Assembly: GCA_046351555.1 (NCBI GenBank)
Contig: JAXLYI010000043.1
Span: forward strand, 1-64,000
Origin: CAISKJ01 sp046351555
GTDB lineage: Bacteria; Myxococcota_A; Polyangia; Polyangiales; Ga0077539
Direction of reading: 5' to 3'
Length of the DNA stretch: 64,000 nucleotides
In this document: one piece after another, positions 35,682-48,503 of the stretch
Position numbering within the stretch: position 1 is the stretch's first letter
How the letters are laid out: the number at the start of each line of letters is the position of its first letter
Program-made: the position numbers and the translations under genes
The notes under the pieces: model-generated
What the model saw: the letters and a program-made list of their open reading frames with translations, nothing else
Told to the model about the DNA's origin: nothing
Database searches by the model: none

Positions 35682-36541
35682 CCGAAGCCCCCACCCGCCG
35701 CCCGCCCTGGTGGCACGAGGCCCTCGCCCACGCCGCCCTCCTCCTCGCGGTCTGCTTCGCGCTCTACCCCGTGCTCTGGGTCGTCTCGCTCGCGCTCTCG
35801 CCGTCGGGCACGCCCTCCGCCCGCGCGCTCCCGCTCCCCGAGGCCCTCTCGCTCGACAACTTCCGCGCGGTGGTCACCGCCTCCGACTCCGCCGGCCGCT
35901 GGCTCTTCGCGCGGCAGCTCACCAGCTCCGTCGTCGTCGCCGTCGCCACAGCAGTCGCCAGCGTTGCGCTCGCCACCCCCGCGGCCTACGCGATGGCCCG
36001 CATGGCCTTCGTCGGCCGCGACGCCGGCACCAGGGTGCTCCTCGCGACGCAGATGTTCCCGGGCGTCGCGACGGCCGTGCCGCTGTACGTCATCCTCGAC
36101 GCGCTGCACCTCCTCGACACGCGCGCCGGGCTCGTCCTCGTGTACGCCACCACGGCGATGCCCTTCGCCGTCTTCCAGCTCCGCGGCGCCTTCGAGGCCA
36201 TCCCGAAGGACCTCGAAGAGGCCGCCATGGTCGACGGGGCCACGCGCTGGGAGGCCTTCGTGAAGGTCGTCCTGCCGGCCGCGCGGCCCGCCATCGCCGT
36301 CACCTGCCTCTTCGCCTTCATGCAGGCGTGGAACGAGTTCATCCTCGCCGCCACCTTCCTCTCGCGCGAGGAGGCGTTCACCCTGCCCGTCGCCCTCCAG
36401 CGCTACGTCGGCGAGTACAACGCCGCGTGGGGAAAATTCGCCGCCGGCGCCGTCATCGTCTCCGTCCCCGTGATGGCCATCTTCTACGCCGTCCAGCGGC
36501 ACCTCGTGGGCGGCCTCACCTCCGGCAGCGTCAAGGGCTGA
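35678..36541 (+). CDS. Carbohydrate ABC transporter permease (MalG type)
   Basis: 287 aa starting at an ATG that overlaps the previous stop (ATGA). Six hydrophobic segments, and the EAA loop EEAAMVDGATRWEAFVKVVLP with the Gly seven residues after the EAA that docks to the ATPase. The C-terminal LTSGSVKG is typical of MalG proteins (GLTAGGVKG). It pairs with the fused binding-protein/permease upstream to form the membrane channel. The cognate ATPase is not in the window. Confidence 0.94.
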   Translation: MTEAPTRRPPWWHEALAHAALLLAVCFALYPVLWVVSLALSPSGTPSARALPLPEALSLDNFRAVVTASDSAGRWLFARQLTSSVVVAVATAVASVALATPAAYAMARMAFVGRDAGTRVLLATQMFPGVATAVPLYVILDALHLLDTRAGLVLVYATTAMPFAVFQLRGAFEAIPKDLEEAAMVDGATRWEAFVKVVLPAARPAIAVTCLFAFMQAWNEFILAATFLSREEAFTLPVALQRYVGEYNAAWGKFAAGAVIVSVPVMAIFYAVQRHLVGGLTSGSVKG

Positions 36542-36582
36542 CGGCCCGCATTCCGCGGTGTCCTCGCGGGCGCATCGGTCGG

Positions 36583-36588
36583 TATGAT
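36583..36588 (+). promoter_or_regulatory. -10 box TATGAT upstream of the Cys-rich repeat lipoprotein gene
   Basis: TATGAT, close to the sigma-70 consensus, ends 19 nt before the ATG at 36608; an AAAGGA ribosome-binding site fits in the short leader. The -35 region is not recognisable. Confidence 0.45.
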
Positions 36589-36607
36589 CGCCCGCGAAAG
36601 GACTCCC

Positions 36608-41071
<4,464 letters not shown>

Positions 41072-41139
41072 CCCGGAGCCCCCTCCCCTCCTCCCTCGCG
41101 GAGTCCCCGCCGGCCGTGCCATTCTTGGCAAGGAGACCG

Positions 41140-41748
41140 ATGGGCGACCCCGCACCCCAGACCTCGACCGACTACGCCGCCTACCTCGCGCTAGAGCGCG
41201 AGACCGACCGCAAGTACGAGTGGTTCGACGGGCGGGTGTACGCCATGGCGGGCGCGAAGCCTGCGCACAACGCGATCTGCGCGCGCGTCATCGCCGAGCT
41301 CGTCCGGCTGCTCGGCGACCGCCCCTGCGACGTGTACACCTCCGACCAGAAGATCCGGGTGCTCGCGACCGGCCTGGGGACCTACTCCGACGCGATGGTC
41401 GTGTGCGGCCTGGCGGCCTTCGACCCCGACGACGCCCTCGCGATCACCAACCCGAGGCTCGTGGTGGAGGTGCTCTCGGACTCGACCGAGCTGTACGACC
41501 GCTCGACGAAATTCGAGCACTACAAGCGGATCCCCTCGCTCTGCGACTACGTGCTCCTGTCGCAGCACGAGGCCCACGCCGAGGTGTACTCGCGGGCCGA
41601 GGGCGGCCGTTGGCTCTACGCCGAAGCGCGCGCGGGCGAGAGCGTCGCGCTCCCAGCGATCGGCGGGGCGCTGGAGCTCGACCGGGTCTACCGCAACGTC
41701 ACGCTCGACCCGCCGAAGGGGCTCCGCGGCGTGAGGGAGTCGGGGTAG
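41140..41748 (+). CDS. Uma2 family endonuclease-fold protein (DUF820)
   Basis: 202 aa with a strong AAGGAGA site before the ATG. The family pattern is clear: YLALERETDRKYEWFDGRVYAMAGAKPAHNAICARV, VYTSDQKIRVL, YSDAMVVCG, NPRLVVEVLSDSTELYDRSTKFEHYKRIPSLCDYVLLSQ. The PD-(D/E)xK residues are present (E in YEWFDG, the Asp of YSDAMV, and E-V-L in VVEVLS). Members are abundant in cyanobacteria and myxobacteria and may be nucleases of mobile or regulatory origin; the true function is not established. It stands alone downstream of the repeat lipoprotein. Confidence 0.9.
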   Translation: MGDPAPQTSTDYAAYLALERETDRKYEWFDGRVYAMAGAKPAHNAICARVIAELVRLLGDRPCDVYTSDQKIRVLATGLGTYSDAMVVCGLAAFDPDDALAITNPRLVVEVLSDSTELYDRSTKFEHYKRIPSLCDYVLLSQHEAHAEVYSRAEGGRWLYAEARAGESVALPAIGGALELDRVYRNVTLDPPKGLRGVRESG

Positions 41749-41774
41749 GCCCGACGGTCCGCGCTTCGAGGGCG

Positions 41775-41780
41775 TATCCT
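41775..41780 (+). promoter_or_regulatory. -10-like box TATCCT, leaderless spacing
   Basis: GGGCG then TATCCT, ending 7 nt before the ATG at 41788; nearly the same context and spacing as at 14129. Confidence 0.4.
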
Positions 41781-41787
41781 CGCGCCC

Positions 41788-43089
41788 ATGCCCCGCCCCG
41801 ACAGCGTCACCGGCCTCGCGCTCCGCCTCCTCCGTCTCCGCGGCGTCACCCCCGTCCGCGTCGCGCTCGGCGCTGCCCTCGCCGCGGGCCTCGCGCTCGC
41901 CGTGAGCGCGCGCGTCCCCTCGCCCGCCGCCGCGCCCGACGTCCCCGACGCGCAGCGCATCGCCTTCGACACGCGCCCGTTCGACGAGAACGCCCCCGTG
42001 GCCTACGAGCCCGTGCTCGTCGCCACCTCCACCGGCTGGCTCGCCGCGTGGACGCTGTGGGGCCGCGGCCTCCCCGCCGCCGTCGAACTCGCCGCGCTCA
42101 CGCCCGACGGAGCGCTCGCCGCGCCGCCGCGCACGCTCTCTTCGCGCGAAGCCTTCTCGCGCAGCCCCGGCCTCGCGTGCGGCGGCGACCGCTGCGCCGT
42201 CGCGTGGTCGTCGCGCACCGAGCACGAGCAGGGCGTGCGGCCCTACGTGGAGTTCGTCGACGCGGCAGGGCGCGCGGTGGTCGACGCGGCGCTGCTCTCC
42301 GAGGCGACGCCCGTGTACGACGTCGCGGTGGCGCACGGCGGCGGCGTGTTCGCGTTCGCGTGGCAGCTCCCTGGGGCGTCTCGCACGATCCACTTCGCGC
42401 GACGTGACGGCGAGGGCCACCGCGTCGGCGAAGACCGCGCGCTCCCCGACGCGAGCTCATCGTGCGCGTTCGACACGGCGCTCGCGGCCGCGCCCCAGGG
42501 CTGGCTCGTCGTGCACGACCGCTGCGACTTCAACCGCGACCGCGGCGCCGTCGTCGCCCGCTGGCTCGCCCCCGACGGCGCGCCCGCTGGCGAGCTCACC
42601 GTCGCCCGCTTCGCCGGCGCGACCCACCACGTCCGCCTCGCCGCGAGCGGCGCGTCGCACCTGCTCACCTGGGGCGAGGACGGACCGCTCCACAGCGCGC
42701 GCCACGACCCGCGCTTCGCCCGCCTCGACGGGCGCGCGTTCGGCGTCGAGCCTGCCCCCCTCGCGCCGCGCCGGAGCGCCTCGCCGACGGCGGCCGCGTG
42801 CAACGCGACGGGGTGCTCGTTCGCGTGGGTGGAAGCGGCGCCGGGCGCGGAGACCCCCGAGCTCTTCGTCGAGCGCCGCGGCCACGACGGCCTGCGCGTC
42901 GGCAACCCCTTGCGTGTCCCCGCGCGCGGCGGCGCGTCGCTCTGGCTCGCGCCCGCCCTCGCCACCGCGGCCGACGGCGCCACGCAGCTCCTGCTCCTCC
43001 CGCTCGCGCGCGGCGGTGGCCTCTTCGCGCAGCGCCTCGACGCGGAGGGCAGGCTCCTCGGCGTCGGCCACGTGATCCCGCTCCGCTGA
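41788..43089 (+). CDS. Exported beta-propeller-like hypothetical protein
   Basis: 433 aa. An Arg-containing N-terminus precedes a hydrophobic segment (about 25-45, VRVALGAALAAGLALAVSA), a signal anchor or signal peptide. The rest repeats a blade-like pattern of W/G-rich strands: VLVATSTGWLAAWTLWG, CGGDRCAVAWSSRTEHE, AHGGGVFAFAWQLPG, AAAPQGWLVVHDRC, ASGASHLLTWGEDG, CNATGCSFAWVEAAPG, ending with RLDAEGRLLGVGHVIPL. About six or seven such blades suggest a beta-propeller. Myxobacteria encode many similar exported proteins of unknown role. Start supported by a TATCCT box 7 nt upstream. Confidence 0.75.
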   Translation: MPRPDSVTGLALRLLRLRGVTPVRVALGAALAAGLALAVSARVPSPAAAPDVPDAQRIAFDTRPFDENAPVAYEPVLVATSTGWLAAWTLWGRGLPAAVELAALTPDGALAAPPRTLSSREAFSRSPGLACGGDRCAVAWSSRTEHEQGVRPYVEFVDAAGRAVVDAALLSEATPVYDVAVAHGGGVFAFAWQLPGASRTIHFARRDGEGHRVGEDRALPDASSSCAFDTALAAAPQGWLVVHDRCDFNRDRGAVVARWLAPDGAPAGELTVARFAGATHHVRLAASGASHLLTWGEDGPLHSARHDPRFARLDGRAFGVEPAPLAPRRSASPTAAACNATGCSFAWVEAAPGAETPELFVERRGHDGLRVGNPLRVPARGGASLWLAPALATAADGATQLLLLPLARGGGLFAQRLDAEGRLLGVGHVIPLR

Positions 43090-43194
43090 GCACGGGGTGC
43101 ACGCGCGCGGTGAAGGCCGTGCGCCGCCGCGCGCGCTGGTGCGCCCCAACCGCGCGCAACGTGCTGCACGCGCCTTGCACCTCCTCCCTTCACC

Positions 43195-45090
43195 ATGGGA
43201 ACGCTCGCCGTCCGCTCGTTGCAGGATGAGGCGCAGGTGCGCGCGTTCACCGACGCGCTGCTGACCGACCTCGAGGTGCTGGAGGAGATGCTCGCGCGGG
43301 GGATGGTGGCCGAGGGGCCGCCCACGATCGGGGCGGAGCAGGAGATGTTCCTCGTCGGGGCGGATTTCGCGCCCGCACCCGTAGCGCCCGCGGTGTTGGA
43401 ACGGGCCGCGGAGCCGAGGCTCACCACGGAGATCGCGCGCTACAACCTGGAGGCCAACCTCACCCCGCGGCCCCTCGGCGGGCGTTGTCTGAGCGAGCTC
43501 CACGCCGAGCTCGCGGAGCTGCTGGGCGTGGTGCGGGCGGCGGCGCTCCCCGAGGGGGCCGACGTGGTGCTGGCGGGGATCCTCCCGACGCTCGAGCCGC
43601 GCCACCTCTCGCTCGACCACCTCTCGCCCGGCGCTCGATACAAGAGCCTCAACGACGCGATCATGGCCGCGCACGGCGGTGCGATGCGCGCCCACATCGA
43701 GGGGACCGACGCCCTCTCCCTCGAGCACGACAACGTGATGCCCGAGGCGGCCAACACCAGCTTCCAGCTCCACCTCCAGGTGGCGCCCGCGGACTTCGCG
43801 CGGCTCTACAACCTCGCCCAGTGGGTCACCGCCCCGCTGCTCGCGTGCGCCGTCAACTCGCCGCTGCTGCTCGGGCGACGGCTCTGGCACGAGACGCGGA
43901 TCGCCCTCTTCCAGCAGGCCGTGGACGTCCGCGACGCGGCGCAGCAGGCGCGCGGCGCGCGGATGCGCGTGGGCCTCGGCGAGCGCTGGGCCCGGGAGTC
44001 GGTGCTCGAGCTCTGGCGCGAGGACGCGACGCGCTTCCGCCCGCTGCTCGCCCCGTCCGTCGCCGACGACGCGCGCGCCGCCCTCGCGCGCGGCGAGGTC
44101 CCCTCGCTCCAGGCCCTCCGCCTCCACAACGGGACCGTCTACCGCTGGAACCGCCCCTGCTACGGCGTCGCCGACGGCGTCGCCCACCTCCGCATCGAGC
44201 ACCGCGCGCTGCCCGCGGGGCCCACGCTCGTCGACGAGGTCGCCAACGCGGCGCTCTTCTACGGGCTCATGGTCGCGGGCGACGGGTGCTGGGGCGACGT
44301 CTCCTCGCGCGCCCCCTTCGACGACGCCCGGGCCAACCTCGTCGCCGCCGCGCGCTACGGCCTCGGCGCCGAGCTGGCGTGGTTCGGCGGGCGGCGCGTG
44401 GCGGCCGCCGAGCTCCTCGCGTCGGAGCTCGTCCCGATGGCGCGCGACGGCCTCCACGCGGCCGGCTGCGACCCCGCCGACGTCGTCCGCTACCTCGACG
44501 TCGTCGAGGCGCGCGTCGCGTCACGTCGCACCGGCGCGTCGTGGACGCTGGCCTCCCTCGGCGCGCTCGCCCCGCGGCGTCCCTCGGAGCGGGCGCGGGC
44601 GATCGCTGCGGTTCTGCGCGACGTGCAGGCGCGCGACGTCCCGCTCCACACCGTCGCGCCGGCGGGCGAGGGCGACGGCGCGGAGGCACCGCGCGCGGAG
44701 CTGACGGTGCGCCACCTGATGTCGGCGGACGTCTTCACCGTGCGCGAGGACGACGCGGTTCGGCTGGCGGCGAGCGTGATGGGCTGGCGCCACGTTCGGC
44801 ACGTCCCCGTGGTCGACACGGTCGGCGCGCTCGTCGGGATGGTGGGCGCCGACGTGTTGCTCGCGGCCCTCGCCCGTGGCACGCAGCAAGGCGTCGCCGT
44901 GAGAGAGCTCATGGGTCCGTCGCCCCCCACCATCACCCCCGACGCAGGCTTCGAAGAGGCCCTCGCGCGCCTGCTCGGCGCGGGCGCCAGCGGACTCGCC
45001 GTGGTCGACGCCGGCCGCCTCGTCGGCGTCGTCACCGAGCGCGACCTCCTCCGCCACGCCGCCGAGCGCCTCGGCCTCGCCCCACGATGA
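43195..45090 (+). CDS. Glutamate-cysteine ligase (GCS2 family) fused to a CBS domain pair
   Basis: 631 aa. Residues 1 to about 490 match the GCS2/YbdK ligase family: TIGAEQEMFLV (metal-binding Glu residues), ARYNLEANLTPRP, SLNDAIMAAHGGAMRAHIEG, NTSFQLHLQV, and IEHRALPAGPTLVDEVANAALFYGLM. It should join Glu and Cys (or a similar amine) using ATP. The last 130 residues form two CBS motifs (ELTVRHLMSADVFTV ... HVPVVDTVGALVGMVGADVLL and VRELMGPSPPTI ... GLAVVDAGRLVGVVTERDLL), which usually bind AMP, ATP or SAM and control the attached enzyme. Ligase and regulator are in one chain. No Shine-Dalgarno sequence is visible. The stop overlaps the next gene (ATGA). Confidence 0.9.
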   Translation: MGTLAVRSLQDEAQVRAFTDALLTDLEVLEEMLARGMVAEGPPTIGAEQEMFLVGADFAPAPVAPAVLERAAEPRLTTEIARYNLEANLTPRPLGGRCLSELHAELAELLGVVRAAALPEGADVVLAGILPTLEPRHLSLDHLSPGARYKSLNDAIMAAHGGAMRAHIEGTDALSLEHDNVMPEAANTSFQLHLQVAPADFARLYNLAQWVTAPLLACAVNSPLLLGRRLWHETRIALFQQAVDVRDAAQQARGARMRVGLGERWARESVLELWREDATRFRPLLAPSVADDARAALARGEVPSLQALRLHNGTVYRWNRPCYGVADGVAHLRIEHRALPAGPTLVDEVANAALFYGLMVAGDGCWGDVSSRAPFDDARANLVAAARYGLGAELAWFGGRRVAAAELLASELVPMARDGLHAAGCDPADVVRYLDVVEARVASRRTGASWTLASLGALAPRRPSERARAIAAVLRDVQARDVPLHTVAPAGEGDGAEAPRAELTVRHLMSADVFTVREDDAVRLAASVMGWRHVRHVPVVDTVGALVGMVGADVLLAALARGTQQGVAVRELMGPSPPTITPDAGFEEALARLLGAGASGLAVVDAGRLVGVVTERDLLRHAAERLGLAPR

Positions 45091-45632
45091 ACGCCGCCGC
45101 CACCGACCCCCGCTACGAGCCCCGCCACCTGCTGCTGGCGCCCTCGCTCCTGTCGCTCGCGCGCGTGCCGCTCGCGGCCCTCTTCCCCTTCGTCGTCGCG
45201 CGCCCCGCGTGGGCCCTCGGCGTGCTCGCGGCCTCGGGCCTCACCGACGTGCTCGACGGCTGGCTCGCGCGCCGCTGGGGGCAGTGCACGCCCCTCGGCG
45301 CGGCGGTCGACGGCGCCGCCGACAAGGTCTTCGTCCTCACCGTCGCCGTCACCCTCGCGGCCACGCACCGCCTCTCCGTGCTCGGGCTCCTGTTGCTCGG
45401 CGCGCGCGACCTCGGCGAGCTCGCCCTCGCCGCCGTCATCGCCCTGCGCGGCGAGGCGCGCGCCTTCCACGAGGAGCAGCGCGCCAACCGCTGGGGCAAG
45501 GCCGCCACGCTCGCGCAGTTCGCCGCCGTGGTGCTCGCCGTCGTCGGGCGCCCCGAGCGCCTCGCCGCCGCCGCTCTCTGCTGCGCGCTCGGCCTCGTCG
45601 CCGTCGCCCGCTACGCCCGGCGCGCGCTGTGA
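45087..45632 (+). CDS. CDP-alcohol phosphatidyltransferase family protein
   Basis: 181 aa, membrane-embedded. The signature TDVLDGWLARRWGQCTPLGAAVDGAADK fits D-x2-DG-x2-AR-x8-G-x3-D-x3-D, in which the Asp residues hold two metal ions for transfer of a phospho-alcohol from a CDP-linked lipid. Four to six hydrophobic helices. Likely product phosphatidylglycerophosphate, phosphatidylinositol phosphate or cardiolipin; not distinguishable here. Its ATG overlaps the stop of the ligase-CBS gene, so they share an operon, a pairing whose logic is unclear. Confidence 0.92.
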   Translation: MNAAATDPRYEPRHLLLAPSLLSLARVPLAALFPFVVARPAWALGVLAASGLTDVLDGWLARRWGQCTPLGAAVDGAADKVFVLTVAVTLAATHRLSVLGLLLLGARDLGELALAAVIALRGEARAFHEEQRANRWGKAATLAQFAAVVLAVVGRPERLAAAALCCALGLVAVARYARRAL

Positions 45633-45695
45633 TGCTCATTGTGCGTAACGCGACGGTGCTTCGAGGCGCATCGTGAATCTGATAGGAGGGCACCG

Positions 45696-47024
45696 ATGAA
45701 GACCCGCGAGCTCGAAGGGCTCCGGGCGGACGACCTGGTGGTCAGTCGCCTGGGCACCTGCACCTTCCCCTCGCCCCTGGCGCTGTCCACCGCGCAGGGC
45801 GACAACGTTCCCGACTACGTGCCCGACCAGGCCCGCGTGCTGGCGGAGGTCGAGCTCGACGAGGGCGACGTGCCCTCGCCGCTGGCCTTCATGAAGGCCG
45901 GCGCGCGCGAGAGGATCTACTTCGACCCCGCGCGCCTGCGCGCCGGGATCGTGACGTGCGGCGGCCTCTGCCCGGGGCTCAACAACGTGGTCCGCGCGCT
46001 GGTGATGGAGCTCTTCCACAAGTACGGCGTGCGGGACATCACGGGCTTCCGCTACGGCTTCGAAGGGATCGTGCCGGGCGTCGGGGCGGCGCCGATCCCG
46101 CTGGTGCCCGACCGGGTCAACGACATCCACAAGCACGGCGGGAGCTTCCTCGGGCTGTCGCGCGGCGCGCAGAGCCCGAGCGCGATGGTCGACGAGCTGG
46201 CGGCGCGCGACATCTCGGTGCTCTTCGCCATCGGCGGCGACGGGACGCAGCGCGGCGCCCACGCGATCGCCGCGGAGGCGAAGCGCCGCGGGGTCGAGCT
46301 CGCCGTGGTGGGCATCCCCAAGACGATCGACAACGACGTCGCCTTCGTCGACAAGACCTTCGGCTTCGACACCGCGGTGGAGGTGGCCCGCCTCGCGGTC
46401 GACGCCGCCCACAGCGAGGCCCGCGGCGCGCGCAACGGCGTCGGGATCGTCAAGCTCATGGGCCGCGACGCGGGCTACATCGCCGCGGCGGCCACCATCG
46501 CCTCGCACGACGTCAACTACTGCCTCGTGCCCGAGGTGCCCTTCCGCCTGGAGGCGCTGCTGGCGTCGCTCGAGCAGCGGCTGCGGCGGCGCTCGCACGC
46601 GGTGGTGGTGGTGGCCGAGGGCTGCGCGGCGCACCTGGCCCAGGGCGAGGGCGCGCGCGACGCCTCGGGCAACGCGCGCTACGCCAACGGCGTCAACGAC
46701 ATCGGCCCGCTGCTGCGCGACGCGATCGCCGGGCACCTCCAGTCGCGGGGCTTCGGGGCGACGGTGAAGTACATCGACCCGAGCTACATGATCCGCAGCG
46801 TGGCGGCCAACGCGAGCGACGCGGTCTTCTGCGACGGCCTCGCGCGCCACGCGGCGCACGCGGGGATGGCGGGCTTCACCGACGTGCTGGTGGGCCGCTG
46901 GCACCGGCACTTCACGCTCGTCCCGCTGGCCGCGGTGGCGCGGCGGCACCGGCGCATCGACCCCGACGGCGGCCTCTGGCTCGAGGTGCTCGAGAGCACC
47001 GGCCAGCCCGCGCTCCACCTCTGA
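45696..47024 (+). CDS. 6-phosphofructokinase, group II/long type, probably ATP-dependent
   Basis: 442 aa from the ATG at 45696 with AGGAGGG 5 nt upstream. The core includes GIVTCGGLCPGLNNVVR, FAIGGDGTQRGA, GIPKTIDNDVAFVDKTFGFDTAVEVA, IVKLMGRDAGYIA, PEVPFRLE and YIDPSYMIRSV. Gly in GGDGT is the ATP-type residue (PPi enzymes have Asp, GGDD), while Lys in PKTIDND is shared with PPi-type and plant/trypanosome ATP enzymes. The G/K combination points to ATP use. It phosphorylates fructose 6-phosphate. An extra N-terminal part (about 80 residues) is usual for this long class. It is followed after 20 nt by a wax-ester synthase gene. Confidence 0.93.
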   Translation: MKTRELEGLRADDLVVSRLGTCTFPSPLALSTAQGDNVPDYVPDQARVLAEVELDEGDVPSPLAFMKAGARERIYFDPARLRAGIVTCGGLCPGLNNVVRALVMELFHKYGVRDITGFRYGFEGIVPGVGAAPIPLVPDRVNDIHKHGGSFLGLSRGAQSPSAMVDELAARDISVLFAIGGDGTQRGAHAIAAEAKRRGVELAVVGIPKTIDNDVAFVDKTFGFDTAVEVARLAVDAAHSEARGARNGVGIVKLMGRDAGYIAAAATIASHDVNYCLVPEVPFRLEALLASLEQRLRRRSHAVVVVAEGCAAHLAQGEGARDASGNARYANGVNDIGPLLRDAIAGHLQSRGFGATVKYIDPSYMIRSVAANASDAVFCDGLARHAAHAGMAGFTDVLVGRWHRHFTLVPLAAVARRHRRIDPDGGLWLEVLESTGQPALHL

Positions 47025-47044
47025 CGCACCCGCACGAGGCGCCG

Positions 47045-48448
47045 ATGGAACTCGACAAGCTCTCCGCCACCGACCGCGTCTTCCTCGACATCGAGGGCGG
47101 CGCCCTGATGATGCACATCGGCGCGATGATGGTGTTCGAAGGGGGCGACCTCGTGGCGCCCGACGGCGCGCTCGACGCCGCGCGCATCACGCGGCTGCTC
47201 GAGGCGGGCGTGGCGAACGTCCCGCGCTTCCGTCAGATCGTCCGCGAGGTGCCGGGGGTCGGGGCGGCGTGGGTCGACGACGCGCGCTTCCGGCTCGACC
47301 ACCACGTTCGCCACACGGCGGTGCCGCGGCCCGGCGACGACGCGCGGCTCCTCGCGCTGGCGGGGAGGGTCTTCTCGCAGCCGCTCGACCGCCGCCACCC
47401 CCTCTGGGAGCTGTGGCTGGTCGAGGGGCTCTCGGGCGGGCGCTTCGCGATGATCCTCAAGGCCCACCACGCGATGGTCGACGGCGTGGCGGGGATGGCG
47501 CTGCTCGCGTCGCTCCTGCGCCCCGAGCCCGCCGACGACGACCCGCCGGCCCCGCCGCCGTGGCAGCCGCGGCCCGCGCCCAGGGCGGTGGAGGTGGCGG
47601 CGATGCTCGTGGCCGACAGCGCGCGGGCGGTGTCCCACGCGCTCCATGATCTCCGCGGCGCCTTCTCGCTCGGCGGCGGGAGCGCGCGCGACATCGCGGA
47701 GGGGCTCGTCGGCACGCTGCGCGAGGGGCTGCTTCCGGCGTCGCCGACGTCGATCAACCCCGACGACGTGGGCCCGCGGCGCGCGTACGGGACGGCGCGG
47801 CTCGACCTCGCCCGCGCGAAGGCGGCGCGGCGCGCGCTCGGCGGCACGCTCAACGACGTCGCGCTCGCGGCGGTGACGGGCGCGCTGCGGCGCTACCTGG
47901 CGCGGCGCGGTGATTCGGTTGATTCACTCCGCGATTTCCGCGCGCTCGTCCCGGTGAACCTCCGGGGCCGCGAGGGCGCCGAGGGCGCGGGCGGCAACCA
48001 CGTCTCCCTGGTGCTGGCGCGGCTGCCGCTCCACGAGCCCGACGTGCGGCGCCGCCACGAGGCCGTCCGCGCGGTGTGCGACCACCTGAAGCACGACTCG
48101 CACGAGGTGGAGGGGGCGGCCTTCATCGAGCGGGTGAGCGACCTCGGGGGGCCGAGCGTGGTGTCGGCGGTGTTCCGGGTGGCGGCGCACCTGCGGGCGT
48201 TCAACGTGACGGTGACCAACGTGCCGGGCCCGCCGGGGGCGCTGTACCTGGGGCGCGCGCGGATGACGTCGATCCACGGGGTGGTGCCGCTCTTCACGCA
48301 CCAGGGCGTGGGCGTGGCGCTGGTGAGCTACGACGGCGGGCTCTTCGTGGGGCTCTACGCCGACCCCGACGCGGTGCCCGACGTCGACGCGCTCGGGCGC
48401 GACGTGGCCGACGCGTTCGACGAGCTCTGCGCCGCCGCGGGGTGCTGA
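47045..48448 (+). CDS. Wax ester synthase / diacylglycerol acyltransferase (WS/DGAT)
   Basis: 467 aa, the normal length. The N-terminal condensation-like domain has the active-site motif AHHAMVDG (HHxxxDG), preceded by HPLWELWLVEGL. The C-terminal DUF1298 half has VPVNLRGREG, GNHVSLVLARLPL, NVTVTNVPGPPGALYLGRARM and the conserved SYDGGLFVGLYADPD. It makes wax esters or triacylglycerol from acyl-CoA, matching the lipid bodies known in myxobacteria. It lies 20 nt after the phosphofructokinase gene, so co-transcription is likely. Confidence 0.95.
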   Translation: MELDKLSATDRVFLDIEGGALMMHIGAMMVFEGGDLVAPDGALDAARITRLLEAGVANVPRFRQIVREVPGVGAAWVDDARFRLDHHVRHTAVPRPGDDARLLALAGRVFSQPLDRRHPLWELWLVEGLSGGRFAMILKAHHAMVDGVAGMALLASLLRPEPADDDPPAPPPWQPRPAPRAVEVAAMLVADSARAVSHALHDLRGAFSLGGGSARDIAEGLVGTLREGLLPASPTSINPDDVGPRRAYGTARLDLARAKAARRALGGTLNDVALAAVTGALRRYLARRGDSVDSLRDFRALVPVNLRGREGAEGAGGNHVSLVLARLPLHEPDVRRRHEAVRAVCDHLKHDSHEVEGAAFIERVSDLGGPSVVSAVFRVAAHLRAFNVTVTNVPGPPGALYLGRARMTSIHGVVPLFTHQGVGVALVSYDGGLFVGLYADPDAVPDVDALGRDVADAFDELCAAAGC

Positions 48449-48486
48449 GGGCATCTCCGGCGTTGGCAGGCGGCGGCGCCCCGGCC

Positions 48487-48492
48487 TACGAT
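48487..48492 (+). promoter_or_regulatory. -10-like box TACGAT before the ATPase/HNH cassette
   Basis: TACGAT with its first base 17 nt before the ATG at 48504. It suggests the cassette has its own promoter and a very short leader rather than relying on readthrough from the wax-ester synthase gene. Confidence 0.35.
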
Positions 48493-48503
48493 CGCGCCGC
48501 CCG

